Shown here in pieces: positions 1 to 9,877 of a stretch of 64,000 bases of DNA. The stretch is taken from contig JAXLZK010000003.1 of NCBI GenBank assembly GCA_046350935.1, forward strand, positions 62,001-126,000. The letters are read 5' to 3'. The stretch comes from Nitrobium sp046350935 (GTDB lineage Bacteria > Nitrospirota > Thermodesulfovibrionia > Thermodesulfovibrionales > Dissulfurispiraceae). The notes beneath the pieces were generated by a model. That model ran no database searches and was not told the origin of the DNA. It worked only from the letters and a program-made list of their open reading frames with translations. The position numbers and the translations under genes are program-made. Numbering within the stretch: position 1 is the stretch's first letter; every line of letters begins with the position of its first letter.

Positions 1-416
1 GTGCCCTCCTCCACGTCGGGGAGCAGGGCGTCCTGCTGCAGCTTGTTGAAGCGGTGTATTTCGTCGAGGAAAAGGATAGTGCGGGCGCCCCTTTCCCGGC
101 GTTTCCGTGCCGCCTGGATCACTTTTCTGAGGTCGTCGAGCCCTGCGGTTGCTGCATTGAGCCATTCGAAGTGGGCCTTTGTCCTCGCGGCGATCACCCG
201 GGCCAGGGCCGTCTTCCCGGTCCCCGGAGGGCCGTAAAGGATGAGGGAAGTGATCCTGTCCGCTTCGATGGCCCGGCGGAGCAGTTTCCCTTCGCCCAGG
301 ATATGGCCCTGTCCCGCATATTCGTCGATCGTCCTGGGGAACATGCGATAGGCGAGGGGAGAGGAGGCATCGGACTGCGCTCCTTTTTCTGTGAGCTCTT
401 CTCCGAAAAGGTCCAT
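1..416 (-). CDS. rarA: Replication-associated recombination protein A (RarA/MgsA), N-terminal part
   Basis: This is the N-terminal ~138 residues of an AAA+ ATPase acting at stalled replication forks; the 3' part lies beyond the left edge of the window. The translation from the ATG at 414-416 begins MDLFGEEL and contains the Walker A GPPGTGKT (about residues 61-68), an ARTKAHFEWLNA stretch and the Walker B-like region LFLDEIHRFNKLQQDALLP, which is diagnostic of RarA rather than RuvB or DnaX. The family name is clear from this motif set. The upstream ribosome site is weak, so the start is likely but not certain. Confidence 0.88.
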   Translation of the reverse strand, partial: MDLFGEELTEKGAQSDASSPLAYRMFPRTIDEYAGQGHILGEGKLLRRAIEADRITSLILYGPPGTGKTALARVIAARTKAHFEWLNAATAGLDDLRKVIQAARKRRERGARTILFLDEIHRFNKLQQDALLPDVEEG

Positions 417-531
417 TTTTTCTCGGTGCCGGGCGGAAGATATTTTCAGGAACAGGGGACAGCTGCCGCGAACGCCCTGTTTCCGAATACCTTTATTGTA
501 TCACCTTTCAGTCCGAATGGGTAGCCCGCCC

Positions 532-1770
532 CTATACCTTGCCGAGCATTTTTACAAATTCCTTCAGGAGGTCCGGATCGTAGTCCCCGGTTTCCTTCGC
601 GATCAGGGAGAGGGCGTAAAAGGGAGTGAAGGCGGTTTTATAGGGCCGCTTTGTGGTCAGGGCGTCGTAGCAGTCGGCAATGGCGGATATTCTCCCGAAA
701 AGCGTAATCTCATGGCCTGACAGCTGCAGCGGATACCCTTTGCCCGACAATTTTTCATGGTGCTGCAGGACGGCCTGGAGGGCGTCCTCAGGGAGGTTCC
801 GGTGCTCCGTCAGGATTTTCTTCCCTTCCATGACATGGCCCTTGATGATAAGGTATTCGCTCTGATCGAGCTTTCCCTGCTTGTTCAGCACCTCGTGGCT
901 CACCGCGCTCTTTCCTATGTCGTGCAGCAGCGCCCCGATCCCGAGCCTCTCAAGCTCATCCCGCTTCAGGCCGATGGCGGCCCCGATCCCGATGGTGAGG
1001 GCGGCCACGTTGACCGAGTGGGTGTAGGTGTAATAATCGTATCCCCGCAGCGAAAGGAGGTCGTACAGCGCGTCCTTGTTATCCAGGACGCAATCGATCA
1101 TCTTCTGCACCATCTCTCCGGATTCCTTGATCTTTTCCCCGCTCCTCGGGTCTTCAAGGAGGTCCCGCAGAATGATTTTCGAGTTTTCCTTCACCGCGAC
1201 CGCTTTTACCGAAGCTCCTGCGGGTCCTGCCGCCGCGTCGCGGGTAAGCAGGCTGTTGATGTATTCGTGATAGCGGGGGATATCCGCCCTCCGTATGACG
1301 AGGTCCCCGGGGACGGCCAGCATCGCTTCGGTAACGAGTGCCGGGACCTTTTCGCCGGCCTCCGCGAGAGTCTTGACGGTAAAGCGGTCCAGCGCCAGGA
1401 GACTGAAAGGGATCTCCTTTCCGGGCGCCAGAAGCGTCCTGTCGATCTGGTGATGCTGCTCTTTGGCAAAAGAATAGTTCCTGAAAAACTCGGCAGGGTC
1501 GCCGGACGCTTTCTCCGTGCGGGCCTTCGCCCGCGCGAGATACTCCGCCACGGCAGGGCCGTCTTCCGCCTTGGCATAGACCTCTGAAATTCCCTTCCGC
1601 AACAATCCGTTTTTGGCATCGGGGCTCAACAGGATGCCGCTCGGGAACAAGGGGGAGAAGATGCCCTTCTCCTTTACATAGACGTCAAAGGGAATAGTGG
1701 CTCCTATAACGAGCTGGTTTACCTGGATGGAAACGCCGGCGTTGTCGATTTCCCTGAACTGTGTCGTCAT
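532..1770 (-). CDS. HD-GYP domain protein (predicted c-di-GMP phosphodiesterase)
   Basis: This is a 412-residue protein with a C-terminal HD-GYP domain, a class that hydrolyses cyclic di-GMP. The HD motif (LLHDIGK), the following HHEKLSGKGYP signature and the ITLFGRISAIADCYDAL helix are all present, so catalysis is plausible. The N-terminal ~180 residues have no transmembrane segment and no recognised sensor domain, although the opening VNQLVIGATIPFDVYV resembles the N-terminal region of other HD-GYP proteins. I chose the ATG at 1768-1770 because a GGGAG-type ribosome site lies just upstream and the in-frame extension toward 2082 runs into the divergent transporter gene. Confidence 0.88.
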   Translation of the reverse strand: MTTQFREIDNAGVSIQVNQLVIGATIPFDVYVKEKGIFSPLFPSGILLSPDAKNGLLRKGISEVYAKAEDGPAVAEYLARAKARTEKASGDPAEFFRNYSFAKEQHHQIDRTLLAPGKEIPFSLLALDRFTVKTLAEAGEKVPALVTEAMLAVPGDLVIRRADIPRYHEYINSLLTRDAAAGPAGASVKAVAVKENSKIILRDLLEDPRSGEKIKESGEMVQKMIDCVLDNKDALYDLLSLRGYDYYTYTHSVNVAALTIGIGAAIGLKRDELERLGIGALLHDIGKSAVSHEVLNKQGKLDQSEYLIIKGHVMEGKKILTEHRNLPEDALQAVLQHHEKLSGKGYPLQLSGHEITLFGRISAIADCYDALTTKRPYKTAFTPFYALSLIAKETGDYDPDLLKEFVKMLGKV

Positions 1771-1861
1771 GCATTCTCCCGGGGCAGGTCGTTTTTTCCC
1801 AGCGGCCCTGCGGATTATTATACGAAGAGAAAAAAATTTTTTAAATAGGCAATAATAACCG

Positions 1862-2719
1862 ATGCCGTACGTGTACCTTCTCACCGCCATCGTCCTCTGG
1901 AGCGCCCTCGGGGTCCTCATCAGGTTTGCCGGGACGTCCGTGCCCCATCTGATTTTCTTCCCGAATGTGATCTCCCTTGCGCTTATGGCCTTTTTCCTCC
2001 TCCGCAAGAAGCTTCGTGAAGAGATGCCGGCCGGGAGGGCGCTTCTCCCTCTCTTCCTCCTCGGCCCCCTCAGCCTCGCCAATACGTTCTCTTTTTTCTA
2101 CGCATACCAGAACACCTCCATCGCCGGCGCGGTGCTGACCCACTATACAGCCCCCGTCATGGTGGCATTTCTCGCTCTTTTCCTTTTGAAGGAAAAGGTA
2201 ACGGCGAGGATGGCCCTCTCCGTTGCGCTGGCCACCGCCGGACTCTGGATCATGCTGGGCGTGTCCCCCACCCGCTTCTGGGAACTGCTGCGCGCAGGGG
2301 ACAGGAATACCGCGGGGATCCTCTCCGGGGTGCTCTCGGGTTTTTTCTACGCGCTGCTCATCATTGCCCTCCGGCTTCTGTCGCCGCGCTTTACCCCTCT
2401 CACGATGACCTTCTTCCAGAACAGCGTCATCGCCCTCCTTCTGCTCCCCTGGGTAGACCTGAAGGGCCTCTTTTCACCGGGGCTCTGGGCGCTGGTCGTA
2501 ATGGGCATCGCCCACTCCACCATCGCCCCCCTGCTCTACTTCAAGGGAATGCAGCGGGTGAGCGCCAACCAGGCGGCTATTCTCGGCTATGTCGAGCCGG
2601 TCTGCGCCATTCTTCTCGGGTTCGTCTTTTTCGGTGAAGCGATACAGGGCCGCGTTGTCGCCGGCGGCTGCATGATCCTCTTTTCAGGGTACATGACGAT
2701 TCGCGCCGCCGTGCGGTAG
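1862..2719 (+). CDS. EamA/DMT-family transporter
   Basis: This is a 285-residue integral membrane protein with about ten hydrophobic helices in two tandem EamA-like halves, the typical size of the drug/metabolite transporter superfamily. The second half carries the usual SANQAAILGYVEPVCAILLG stretch near the C-terminus. The substrate cannot be read from sequence; relatives export amino acids, metabolites or toxic compounds. It diverges from the HD-GYP gene across a 91-bp AT-rich gap that contains a run AAAAAATTTTTT. There is no clear Shine-Dalgarno before the ATG. Confidence 0.85.
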   Translation: MPYVYLLTAIVLWSALGVLIRFAGTSVPHLIFFPNVISLALMAFFLLRKKLREEMPAGRALLPLFLLGPLSLANTFSFFYAYQNTSIAGAVLTHYTAPVMVAFLALFLLKEKVTARMALSVALATAGLWIMLGVSPTRFWELLRAGDRNTAGILSGVLSGFFYALLIIALRLLSPRFTPLTMTFFQNSVIALLLLPWVDLKGLFSPGLWALVVMGIAHSTIAPLLYFKGMQRVSANQAAILGYVEPVCAILLGFVFFGEAIQGRVVAGGCMILFSGYMTIRAAVR

Positions 2720-2802
2720 CGCCATCTTTCCCTCTGACTTTGTTCCGGGAATAGCATATAATATGGGGAAAGCGCCCGTGGGGACAGAGAGGGGAGGAAG
2801 CG

Positions 2803-3282
2803 GTGGACAGGAGCGACATCGTCGGCAGAGTGCATGCCCTCTTTTCGGCGAAGGGGCTGACCCTTTCTTCCGCCGAGTCGTGCACCGGGGGGCTCGTCAG
2901 CCACTATCTGACCCTGCTGCCCGGAGCGAGCGCCTACTTCAGGGGGGGGCTGGTAACGTACGCTGATGAGGCCAAGATACGGCTGCTCGGCATCCCCCCG
3001 ACCCTCATCGAAAGGCATGGAGCGGTGAGCGAAGAGACGGCGCAGGCAATGGCGGAGCGGGCGCGGGAGCTGATGCGGACCGACTACGCGGTCGCCGCCA
3101 CGGGGAACCTCGGCCCCGGGACGCTCGAGGGAAAGGAGAGGGGGCTCGTGTATCTCGCGGTCAGCGGGAGGGGAGCCACCTTTTCGGAGAGGAGAGTGCT
3201 CGCCGGAAACAGGGAGGAAAACAGGGAGGAGACTGCCGTGCTGGCGTTGTCTCTCCTGCTCGCTGCAGCGGAGTCCGGGTGA
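2803..3282 (+). CDS. pncC: CinA C-terminal domain amidohydrolase (PncC-type, NMN deamidase)
   Basis: This is a stand-alone CinA C-terminal domain of 159 residues, the size of PncC enzymes that deamidate nicotinamide mononucleotide in the pyridine nucleotide salvage cycle. The signature AESCTGGLVSHYLT is at about residues 24-37 and the GAVSEETAQAMAE and AATGNLGPGT regions follow. Translation starts at GTG 2803, placed 8 bases after a GGGGAGG ribosome site. The N-terminal MoCF-like domain of full CinA is absent. The gene lies 83 bp after the transporter and may be co-transcribed with it. Confidence 0.85.
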   Translation: MDRSDIVGRVHALFSAKGLTLSSAESCTGGLVSHYLTLLPGASAYFRGGLVTYADEAKIRLLGIPPTLIERHGAVSEETAQAMAERARELMRTDYAVAATGNLGPGTLEGKERGLVYLAVSGRGATFSERRVLAGNREENREETAVLALSLLLAAAESG

Positions 3283-3324
3283 CCTTCCCGGACTATACCC
3301 ATGAAAGGAGCGGTATACCACAGT

Positions 3325-5226
3325 ATGAAAAAGATGCTTGCAGCCCTTTTCTTCGTCTTATTTCTCGCGGTCGTCGTCCAGGGAGACACGGTGCAAAGAA
3401 AGGAAGACAGCATTCACCTCCTCCAGAAGGCATACGAAAACGGGGAGATCGATTACCGCACCGCCCTGAACTATAAGCTCTATGCGCTCTTCAACAAGAA
3501 GAAGCTCCCGAAGGGGTATCAATCCGATGCTCCGGTGAAATCCGCAACCCCGGTGCTCCTCGAGGCGAAGGAGCACCGCGACCTCCTCTTCAAGGAAAAC
3601 GAATTTATCCTCTACCGGCCCACCGACGCCAACGACGCGGACTACTACGGCAGCGGCATCGCGGTCTGGACCTACGACACCCCGGAAGGACATTTCAAGA
3701 TACATTACACGGAGGACGATACGAACGGCGACGCGGCGTACGGCTCCGACGGGGTGCAGAGCACCGTGCCCTCCTTCGTTGCGAGCCTCGGCACGTATCT
3801 CGAGGCGTCCTGGACCGAGATCGTCACCAACAGGGGGTATACGGCTCCCGCTTCCGACGGGACAGCGGGGGGAGACGGCAGGTTCGACGTCTATGTGTTG
3901 GATATGAGCTCCGTCTACGGCTATACGAGCTTCGATACCACTCCGGCCGACAGCTATATCGTCATCGAAAACGACTTTTCGGGCTTCCCCTCCAATCTCG
4001 ATCCCGATCCGCGGCTCGGCGCCCTGAAGGTGACCGCCGCCCACGAATTTTTCCATGCGGTGCAGTTCCAGTATTCCTACAGCTCCGCGAACACGTGGTG
4101 GATGGAGGCTTCCTCCACCTGGATGGAGGACGAGGTCTATCCCACCGTGAACGACTACCTCAACCTGCTGGGGAGGAAGTACGACGATGCGAACGATAAC
4201 GGCGACTGGGACAGCGGGGAAACCTATTACGCCCTTGACGGGACCACCCCCGCAGGAACGACAGGCAGGCCCGGAGGGTGGTTCGATATCCCCGACTATC
4301 CGCTCGACTCCACTCTTTCCGATTACGAGTACGGCACCACCATCTGGGTGAAGTATCTTTCCAAAACCTATGGAAACGACGTGGTGCGCTCGATCTGGAC
4401 CAGGATGGGGGGAGGAGCGGGCGCCCTTTCATCCATTACCGGCGAGCTCGGTGCGCGGGGGGCCGGCCTCGGCTCCGCCTACGGTGCTTTCGAGTCGGCG
4501 AATTACCGGAGGGACTATCCGGACGGGAATTATTATCCCCTGATACACCACAGCGCTGCGTACTCTTCTTATCCGCAGACGGTAAACGGATTTTTGAGCC
4601 ATCTTTCGTCGAGGTTCTATGCCTTCAAGCCTGACGGCTCCTCGTCCGTCCTCTTCCTGACCTTCTCGAACATGAATACGGGCAGCAACGCGGTGCGGCT
4701 CATCATGGTAAAGAGCGCAGGAGGATACGACGAACAGGACGTTTCCCTGGACGGTTCCTCTGTCTCGACCCAGGTCGCCGGGTTCGGCACTACCTATTCC
4801 AAAGTAGTGGCCGTCGTAATGAATATTTCTTCCGCCCAGGACGGCCTGGCCTATTCCTTTACCGCGTCGAAGGACAGCGGGTCTGCGTCGGAAGGCTCCT
4901 CATCCGGGGGGGGAGGGGGAGGCGGCTGCTTCATCGCCAGCGCCGCTTACGGAAGCGCCCTCGCTCCCGAGGTGCAGGAGCTGCGGAGGTTCAGGGACGC
5001 CTATCTCCTGACCACCGCACCCGGACGGGCGTTCGTGCGTGCCTACTACCGGCTGTCTCCTCCCGCTGCGGCGTATATCGAGAAACATGAAACATTCAGG
5101 GCAGCGGTGCGCATAGCCCTTACGCCTGTGGTCTACGGAGTGAAATACCCCTGGGCCGCCGGTCTTGTACTCACCCTGTGTGCTGCGCCCCTCGTCAGGA
5201 GGAAAGGCGGAAAAAGACAGGGATAA
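3325..5226 (+). CDS. Secreted putative zinc metalloprotease with CFI-box C-terminal domain
   Basis: This is a 633-residue exported protein. It begins with a signal peptide (MKKMLAALFFVLFLAVVVQG) and contains a gluzincin-type HEFFHAVQF motif with H240, E241 and H244, embedded in a domain like that of MXAN_6640-family putative metalloproteases. At the C-terminus a glycine-rich linker leads to GCFIASAAYGS (C535), an FRDAYLLTTAPGRAFV stretch, a hydrophobic helix and basic residues (VRRKGGKR). That arrangement matches the CFI-box-CTERM domain, thought to be a surface-sorting or processing tag. The ATG at 3325 is preferred to that at 3301 because the signal peptide starts there and AAAGGAG lies upstream. 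Substrate unknown. Confidence 0.78.
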   Translation: MKKMLAALFFVLFLAVVVQGDTVQRKEDSIHLLQKAYENGEIDYRTALNYKLYALFNKKKLPKGYQSDAPVKSATPVLLEAKEHRDLLFKENEFILYRPTDANDADYYGSGIAVWTYDTPEGHFKIHYTEDDTNGDAAYGSDGVQSTVPSFVASLGTYLEASWTEIVTNRGYTAPASDGTAGGDGRFDVYVLDMSSVYGYTSFDTTPADSYIVIENDFSGFPSNLDPDPRLGALKVTAAHEFFHAVQFQYSYSSANTWWMEASSTWMEDEVYPTVNDYLNLLGRKYDDANDNGDWDSGETYYALDGTTPAGTTGRPGGWFDIPDYPLDSTLSDYEYGTTIWVKYLSKTYGNDVVRSIWTRMGGGAGALSSITGELGARGAGLGSAYGAFESANYRRDYPDGNYYPLIHHSAAYSSYPQTVNGFLSHLSSRFYAFKPDGSSSVLFLTFSNMNTGSNAVRLIMVKSAGGYDEQDVSLDGSSVSTQVAGFGTTYSKVVAVVMNISSAQDGLAYSFTASKDSGSASEGSSSGGGGGGGCFIASAAYGSALAPEVQELRRFRDAYLLTTAPGRAFVRAYYRLSPPAAAYIEKHETFRAAVRIALTPVVYGVKYPWAAGLVLTLCAAPLVRRKGGKRQG

Positions 5227-5266
5227 AGCAGAGAGAAGACAGAATGAGACAGAGTAAGGCAGATAC

Positions 5267-5306
5267 AAAGGACTACAAAGGACTACAAAGGACTACAAAG
5301 GACTAC
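5267..5306. repeat. Four tandem copies of a 10-bp unit
   Basis: The unit AAAGGACTAC occurs four times in perfect tandem between the metalloprotease stop and the following signalling gene. Ten bases is not a multiple of three and no gene is supported here, so this looks like a simple intergenic microsatellite prone to slippage. It is not a CRISPR. Confidence 0.9.
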
Positions 5307-5379
5307 TGTTCTTCCCTTTACCTGTTTCTTTCCGTTTCACCCTGTCGTACTCTTTCTTTTTCTGCTGTAGAGGAAGGGA

Positions 5380-7481
5380 ATGAGACAGCAGGGGAAGCGA
5401 CATGTCAGTTGGGGAATTGTCTTTTCTATTATGGGGGGAGTTTTCGTCCTGGACCTCCTGACCCCCCTGGGGTATGCGGAGTGGCTGGGCTATCTTGTTC
5501 CGCTCCTTTTTTTCCCTTCTTCTGCTCGGCGGACGTATATCCTGTTCCTCCCCGCAGTGGGTACGTTGTTGATAGTGGTCGGTTTTTTCCTTTCTCCTCC
5601 GGGCGTGCAGCCTGTGATTGCCGTTTTCAACCGCTGTTTGGGAATAGGTGCGGTATGGGCGGCTTCGCTGCATGTGTTGCATTACCGGAAGACGGAGGAG
5701 CGGATGCGGGAGCAGGAAAGGCTCCTCACTCTCACTGCGGAAAAGGTGTCACGGGAACTGGCAAGGGAAGTAGAGAAAAGGACGGCAGAGCTGGATGCGG
5801 AACGGAGCTTTCTGAAGGGGGTACTGATGAACATCCCGGCAGGGGTCATCATTGCCGAGGCCCCCTCCGGAAGACTGTTTCTCGGCAACGAGCAGGTGGA
5901 GCGTATCTGGAGACATCCTTTTCTTCGATCCGAAAATATCGAATCCTACAAGGAATATAAGGGCTTTCATCCCGACGGACGGCCCTATGAGCCCGAAGAG
6001 TGGCCCCTTGCCCGCTCCATCCTGTATGGAGAGATTGTCTGCGAGGAGGAAATAGGGATCCTGCGGGGGACGGCACCGCGGCATGTGAGGGTGAGCTCAT
6101 CCCCTGTACGCGACAAGGAGGAACGAGTCATTGCAGGGGTGGTGATCTTCAGCGACATCACGGAACACAAACAGAACGAGGAGATTATCGAATACCAGAC
6201 GTACCACGACCTTCTGACCGGCCTGCCGAACAGGATGCTCTTCATGGACCGCCTTGTCCTCGCTCTGGCGCAGGCGTATCGTAACAAGAGGAAGGCGGCG
6301 GTGCTCTCCCTCGACATCGACCGCTTCAAGGCGATCAACGATGCCCTGGGCCACGCCGGCGCCGACCTGGTGCTCAAGGAGATCGCCGTCAGGCTGAGGG
6401 AGTGCGTGCGCGAATCGGACACCCTTGCGCGCACGGGTGGGGACAGCTTCGCCGGCCTGCTCCCCGAGATATCCCATGCGGAAGACGCGGCAAAAATAGC
6501 GGAGAAAGCAATGGCATGCCTGAAAGGACCGTGTGTGGTGAAGGGCAATGAGCTCCATGTCAGCGCCTGCATCGGGATCAGTATCTATCCGGATGACGCC
6601 GAAAACGCAGAAGAAATGTTCAAGAATGCCGATACCGCACTGCACTATGCGAAGGTGCAGGGCAGGGGCAGTTACCAGTTCTTCAACGATTCCCTCACCG
6701 CCAGGAGCCTTGAACGCATTTCTGCTCGAAAACAGCCTCCGCCGCACCCTCGAAATGGGGGAGCTGGTACTCCACTATCAGCCCCAGGTGAATCTCAGCA
6801 CCGGGCGGATTGTTTGCGCGGAGGCCCTGGTCCGCTGGCGGCACCCCGAGCTGGGACTGCTCAATCCCCTGGAATTCCTTCCCCTGGCTGAGGAGATAGG
6901 GTTTATCGTTCCCATCGACGAGTGGGTGCTGCGTACCGCGTGCATACAGAACAAGGCATGGCAGGACGCCGGGTATTCCCCCTGTGCGTAACGGTAAACC
7001 TCTCCGCCCGGCAGTTCAGGCATCCCCGCCTCCCTGAGCTCATTGCCCGGATTCTGCACGAGACGGGGCTCTCCTCCCGTTGGCTGGAGCTCGAAATCAC
7101 CGAAACCATCGTCATGGAGGATGTAGAGGTAACTATTCCCCTTCTCACCCGGCTTGTCGATATGGGGATACGTTTCTCCATCGACGATTTCGGCACGGGG
7201 TATTCTTCGCTGAGCTACCTGAAGAAGTTTCCTGTCCACAAGCTCAAGATCGATAAATCGTTCATCCGGGGCCTTCCGGATGACCCCGACGACGGCTCCA
7301 TCGTCACCGCGGTGATCGCCCTGGCGCATAACATGAACCTGGATGTGGTTGCGGAGGGGTGGAGACCGAAGAACAGCTCGCTTTTCTGCGTTCCGGGCAG
7401 TGCGATTCGGTACAGGGGTTCCTCTTCAGCGAGCCGCTTCCGCCTGAGGAGCTCGGGGAGTTGCTTTTATCGCAAAGCTGA
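5380..7481 (+). pseudogene. Membrane-anchored PAS-GGDEF-EAL protein, interrupted by three frameshifts
   Basis: The reading frame encodes about 700 residues: three to four membrane helices (residues ~10-100), a coiled coil, a PAS domain, a GGDEF domain and an EAL domain for c-di-GMP turnover. The GGDEF signature reads GGDSF, so cyclase activity is doubtful. The EAL core is present (AEALVRWRHPELG, DDFGTGYSSLSYLK). The frame breaks near 6715, near 6978 (C run one base short) and near 7355 (G run one base short); restoring those bases gives continuous family sequence ending EPLPPEELGELLLSQS at 7481. The homopolymer nature suggests sequencing error rather than true decay, but both remain possible. 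Confidence 0.8.
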
Positions 7482-7544
7482 GACATGTCTCTTTTGAGGA
7501 GGGGACAGGCTTGTTCACTACTATACGATTGCCAAGGAAAAAAG

Positions 7545-9745
7545 ATGTCCGAAAGGCAGCAGGTGCCCGACGAGATTAAGAAGAAAATAGAAGAGCTTGT
7601 GAGCGAGCTCACCCACCATGCAGCTGTATCGCTACCTGGGTTTGGTTATGTCCACAGATTCCCCGCACCTGGCTTATCTCCGACTCAAGCGGAAGGTATG
7701 ACGCTCTGCAGATCGTCACCTGAAGGAGCGTGTTGATCGAAGAACGAATACCGCTTCCGGTACGCACCTCCCCCGACTCCCCGACGCAGAGGGTATCTGG
7801 ACAAACACACGGGCTCCTCCCGCTCGAAGTTCGAGAGGGTGCGGCACGGCAGAGCCCATGCTCTCCTGGAAAAACGCCTTCTCCCACGGAGAGCTTTTCG
7901 AGTTCGACAAGCGCAAGGGAGAGGCGGCTCCTCGGCACCGGAGGGCAGAAGAGGAACGATTTCACGGTGGCACATAATAAGAATACGGTCGAGCCGTGAA
8001 TGCAAGTACGACGGCCTCGCCGTCGAGCTCTCAGGGAAATAACCGAGGGCGGGCTGCCGGTACCACGCCTCCACCGCCGGGGGGACGGGTATGTGGGGGA
8101 GGACATCACGACGAACAGTATGAACCAACCGGACCGTTATGGCGGTCCCCCTGCGGAGTTGCTTTTCTTAGAGGGGCGCGCCGTGCCGGAGAGGATCGAC
8201 ATCCGCGGGGAAGTCTACATGCATATCCGGGAATTCGAGGCGCTGAACAGGGAGAGGGGGGGAGAGGAAGGGGGAGCCGCCTCCCCGCGCCAACCCGCGT
8301 GAACGCCGCCGCCGGATCGGTGCGCCAGCTCGACTCCTCAGTCACCGCATCGAGGAGGCTGTATATCACGCGTGCTATGGTCTGGGCGCTACGGATAGGG
8401 GATCTCCTTCTGAAAGCCAGGGGAGCTCATCGGGTGGCTCGAAGCGGAACGCACGGTTTCCCGTCCCTGCCGTGGTCAGGCGGGTGAGGGGGGATCGATG
8501 AGGGGATCGAGGCGATACGGGAGCTGGTCAGAGGAAAAGCGCGCCGCTTTTCCCTTCGAGAGACCGACGGCGCGGTGCTCAAGGTGAACGACTGCGCACT
8601 GCAAAAGAAGCTGGGGTGAAGACGAGAGAGCCCCGCTGGGCCATTGCCTACAAATTTCCGGCGCACCAGGGTACGACAACGATACGGGAAATCGGGGGGA
8701 GCGTCGGGAGGACAGGGGTCATCACTCCGTATGCCGTCTTCGAGCCGGTGCGGATCGGGTGTGACCGTGGCCCGCTCCACCCTCCATAACTGGGACGAGA
8801 TCGCGCGCAAGGACATCCGGGTGGGGGACACCGTGGTGGTGGAAAGGGCGGGAGACGTCATCCCCCACGTCGTGTCGGTCGTCACGGAGAAGAGGACCGG
8901 ACAGGAGAGGCCTGTGCCCCTTCCCGAGCGCTGCCCGGCATGCGGTTCCCGTGTGATGCGGGAAGAGGGCGAGGTGGCGGTGCGATGCGTCGCCCTGGAT
9001 TGCCCCGCACAGGTCACGGAGCGGATCATCCATTTCGCCGCGCGGGCGGCATGGACATCGAAGGGCTCGGGGAGAAGAACGTGGAGCTTTTTTACGCTCG
9101 CGGGCTGCTTAAGCATTTCGAGGACATCTACCGGCTGCGGAAAGGAGACCTGCTCGCCCTTCCCGCTTCGCCGAAAAGTCGGCGCAGAACCTGATCGATG
9201 CGGTCGAAAGGAGCAAGGACACGACGCTCGCGAAGTTCCTTTTCGCCCTCGGCATCCTCCATGTGGGCGAGCATGCCGCGCGGCTGCTGGCGCGGAACTT
9301 CGCGCGGCTGGAGGACCTCTACCGGGTCACCCCTGAAAGGATCCTGTGCATAAAGCAGATGGGCGAAAAAATCGCGGCATCGGTGGCGAGCTTCTTCGGC
9401 GACGCAAAGAATAGCGAAACCCTCGCATCTCTGTTGTCCCTTGGGGTGCGGTTGACCAACCCCGACTTCGTCTCCGTGGAAAAGGCCTCTCTCCCCCTCG
9501 GAGGGCTCGCCTTCGTGATAACCGGCACCCTGCCGGTCCCGCGCAAGGAAGTGGAGGACCTCATCGAGCGGCAGGGGGGGCGCTCCTCTGCGGCGCTTTC
9601 CCGGAAAACGGACTACCTGGTTGCGGGTGAAGAGCCCGGCTCAAAACTGCGGAAGGCCGGGGAGCTGGGGGTCAAGGTGATCTCGTACGACGAATTGCAG
9701 CGCATGGTCAGGAGGGAGGCCGAAAATCTCCGGCTTTTTGAATAA
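7545..9745 (+). pseudogene. ligA: NAD+-dependent DNA ligase LigA, heavily frameshifted
   Basis: Pieces in all three frames reconstruct LigA, which seals nicks during replication: the N-terminal domain from ATG 7545, SPDSPTQRV (~7770), the adenylation motif KYDGLAVEL with its lysine (~8012), RGDGYVGEDITTN, RGEVYMHIREFEALNRE, ETDGAVLKVND, WAIAYKFPA, STLHNWDEI, the zinc cysteines CPACGS...VALDCPA, the HhH region and a BRCT domain (GGLAFVITGTLPVPRKEVEDL). The last ~480 bp are open. Indels are dense at 7610-8650 and thin out to single homopolymer deficits by 9180. LigA is normally essential, so a poor consensus or a second intact copy is expected. Confidence 0.88.
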
Positions 9746-9806
9746 GGTGCGCCTGTTCCGCACCCGTTCAAGATGTTTTTGGCCCTGTTTCTCAACGCTT
9801 TATTCT

Positions 9807-9836
9807 TTGACAAAGAGGTAAGTCTCTCATTACAAT
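9807..9836 (+). promoter_or_regulatory. Strong sigma70-like promoter of the cytochrome block
   Basis: A perfect -35 TTGACA (9807-9812) is followed after 18 bp by TACAAT (9831-9836), one base from consensus. The predicted transcript would start near 9843, about 35 bases before the cytochrome ATG. This is the best -35/-10 pair in the left half of the window. Confidence 0.75.
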
Positions 9837-9877
9837 GTGAAAGGGTTTACATACTGATTACCTTGGGGGAGGTAATA

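Noticed and set aside
5267..5306. Possible CRISPR
   Set aside because: The four 10-bp units are directly adjacent with no spacers; this is a simple tandem repeat.
9746..9877. c-di-GMP (GEMM) riboswitch upstream of the multiheme cytochrome
   Set aside because: Such riboswitches often precede cytochrome genes, but the conserved GEMM core was not found; only a promoter, a short GGTGCG/CGCACC hairpin and a ribosome site are present.
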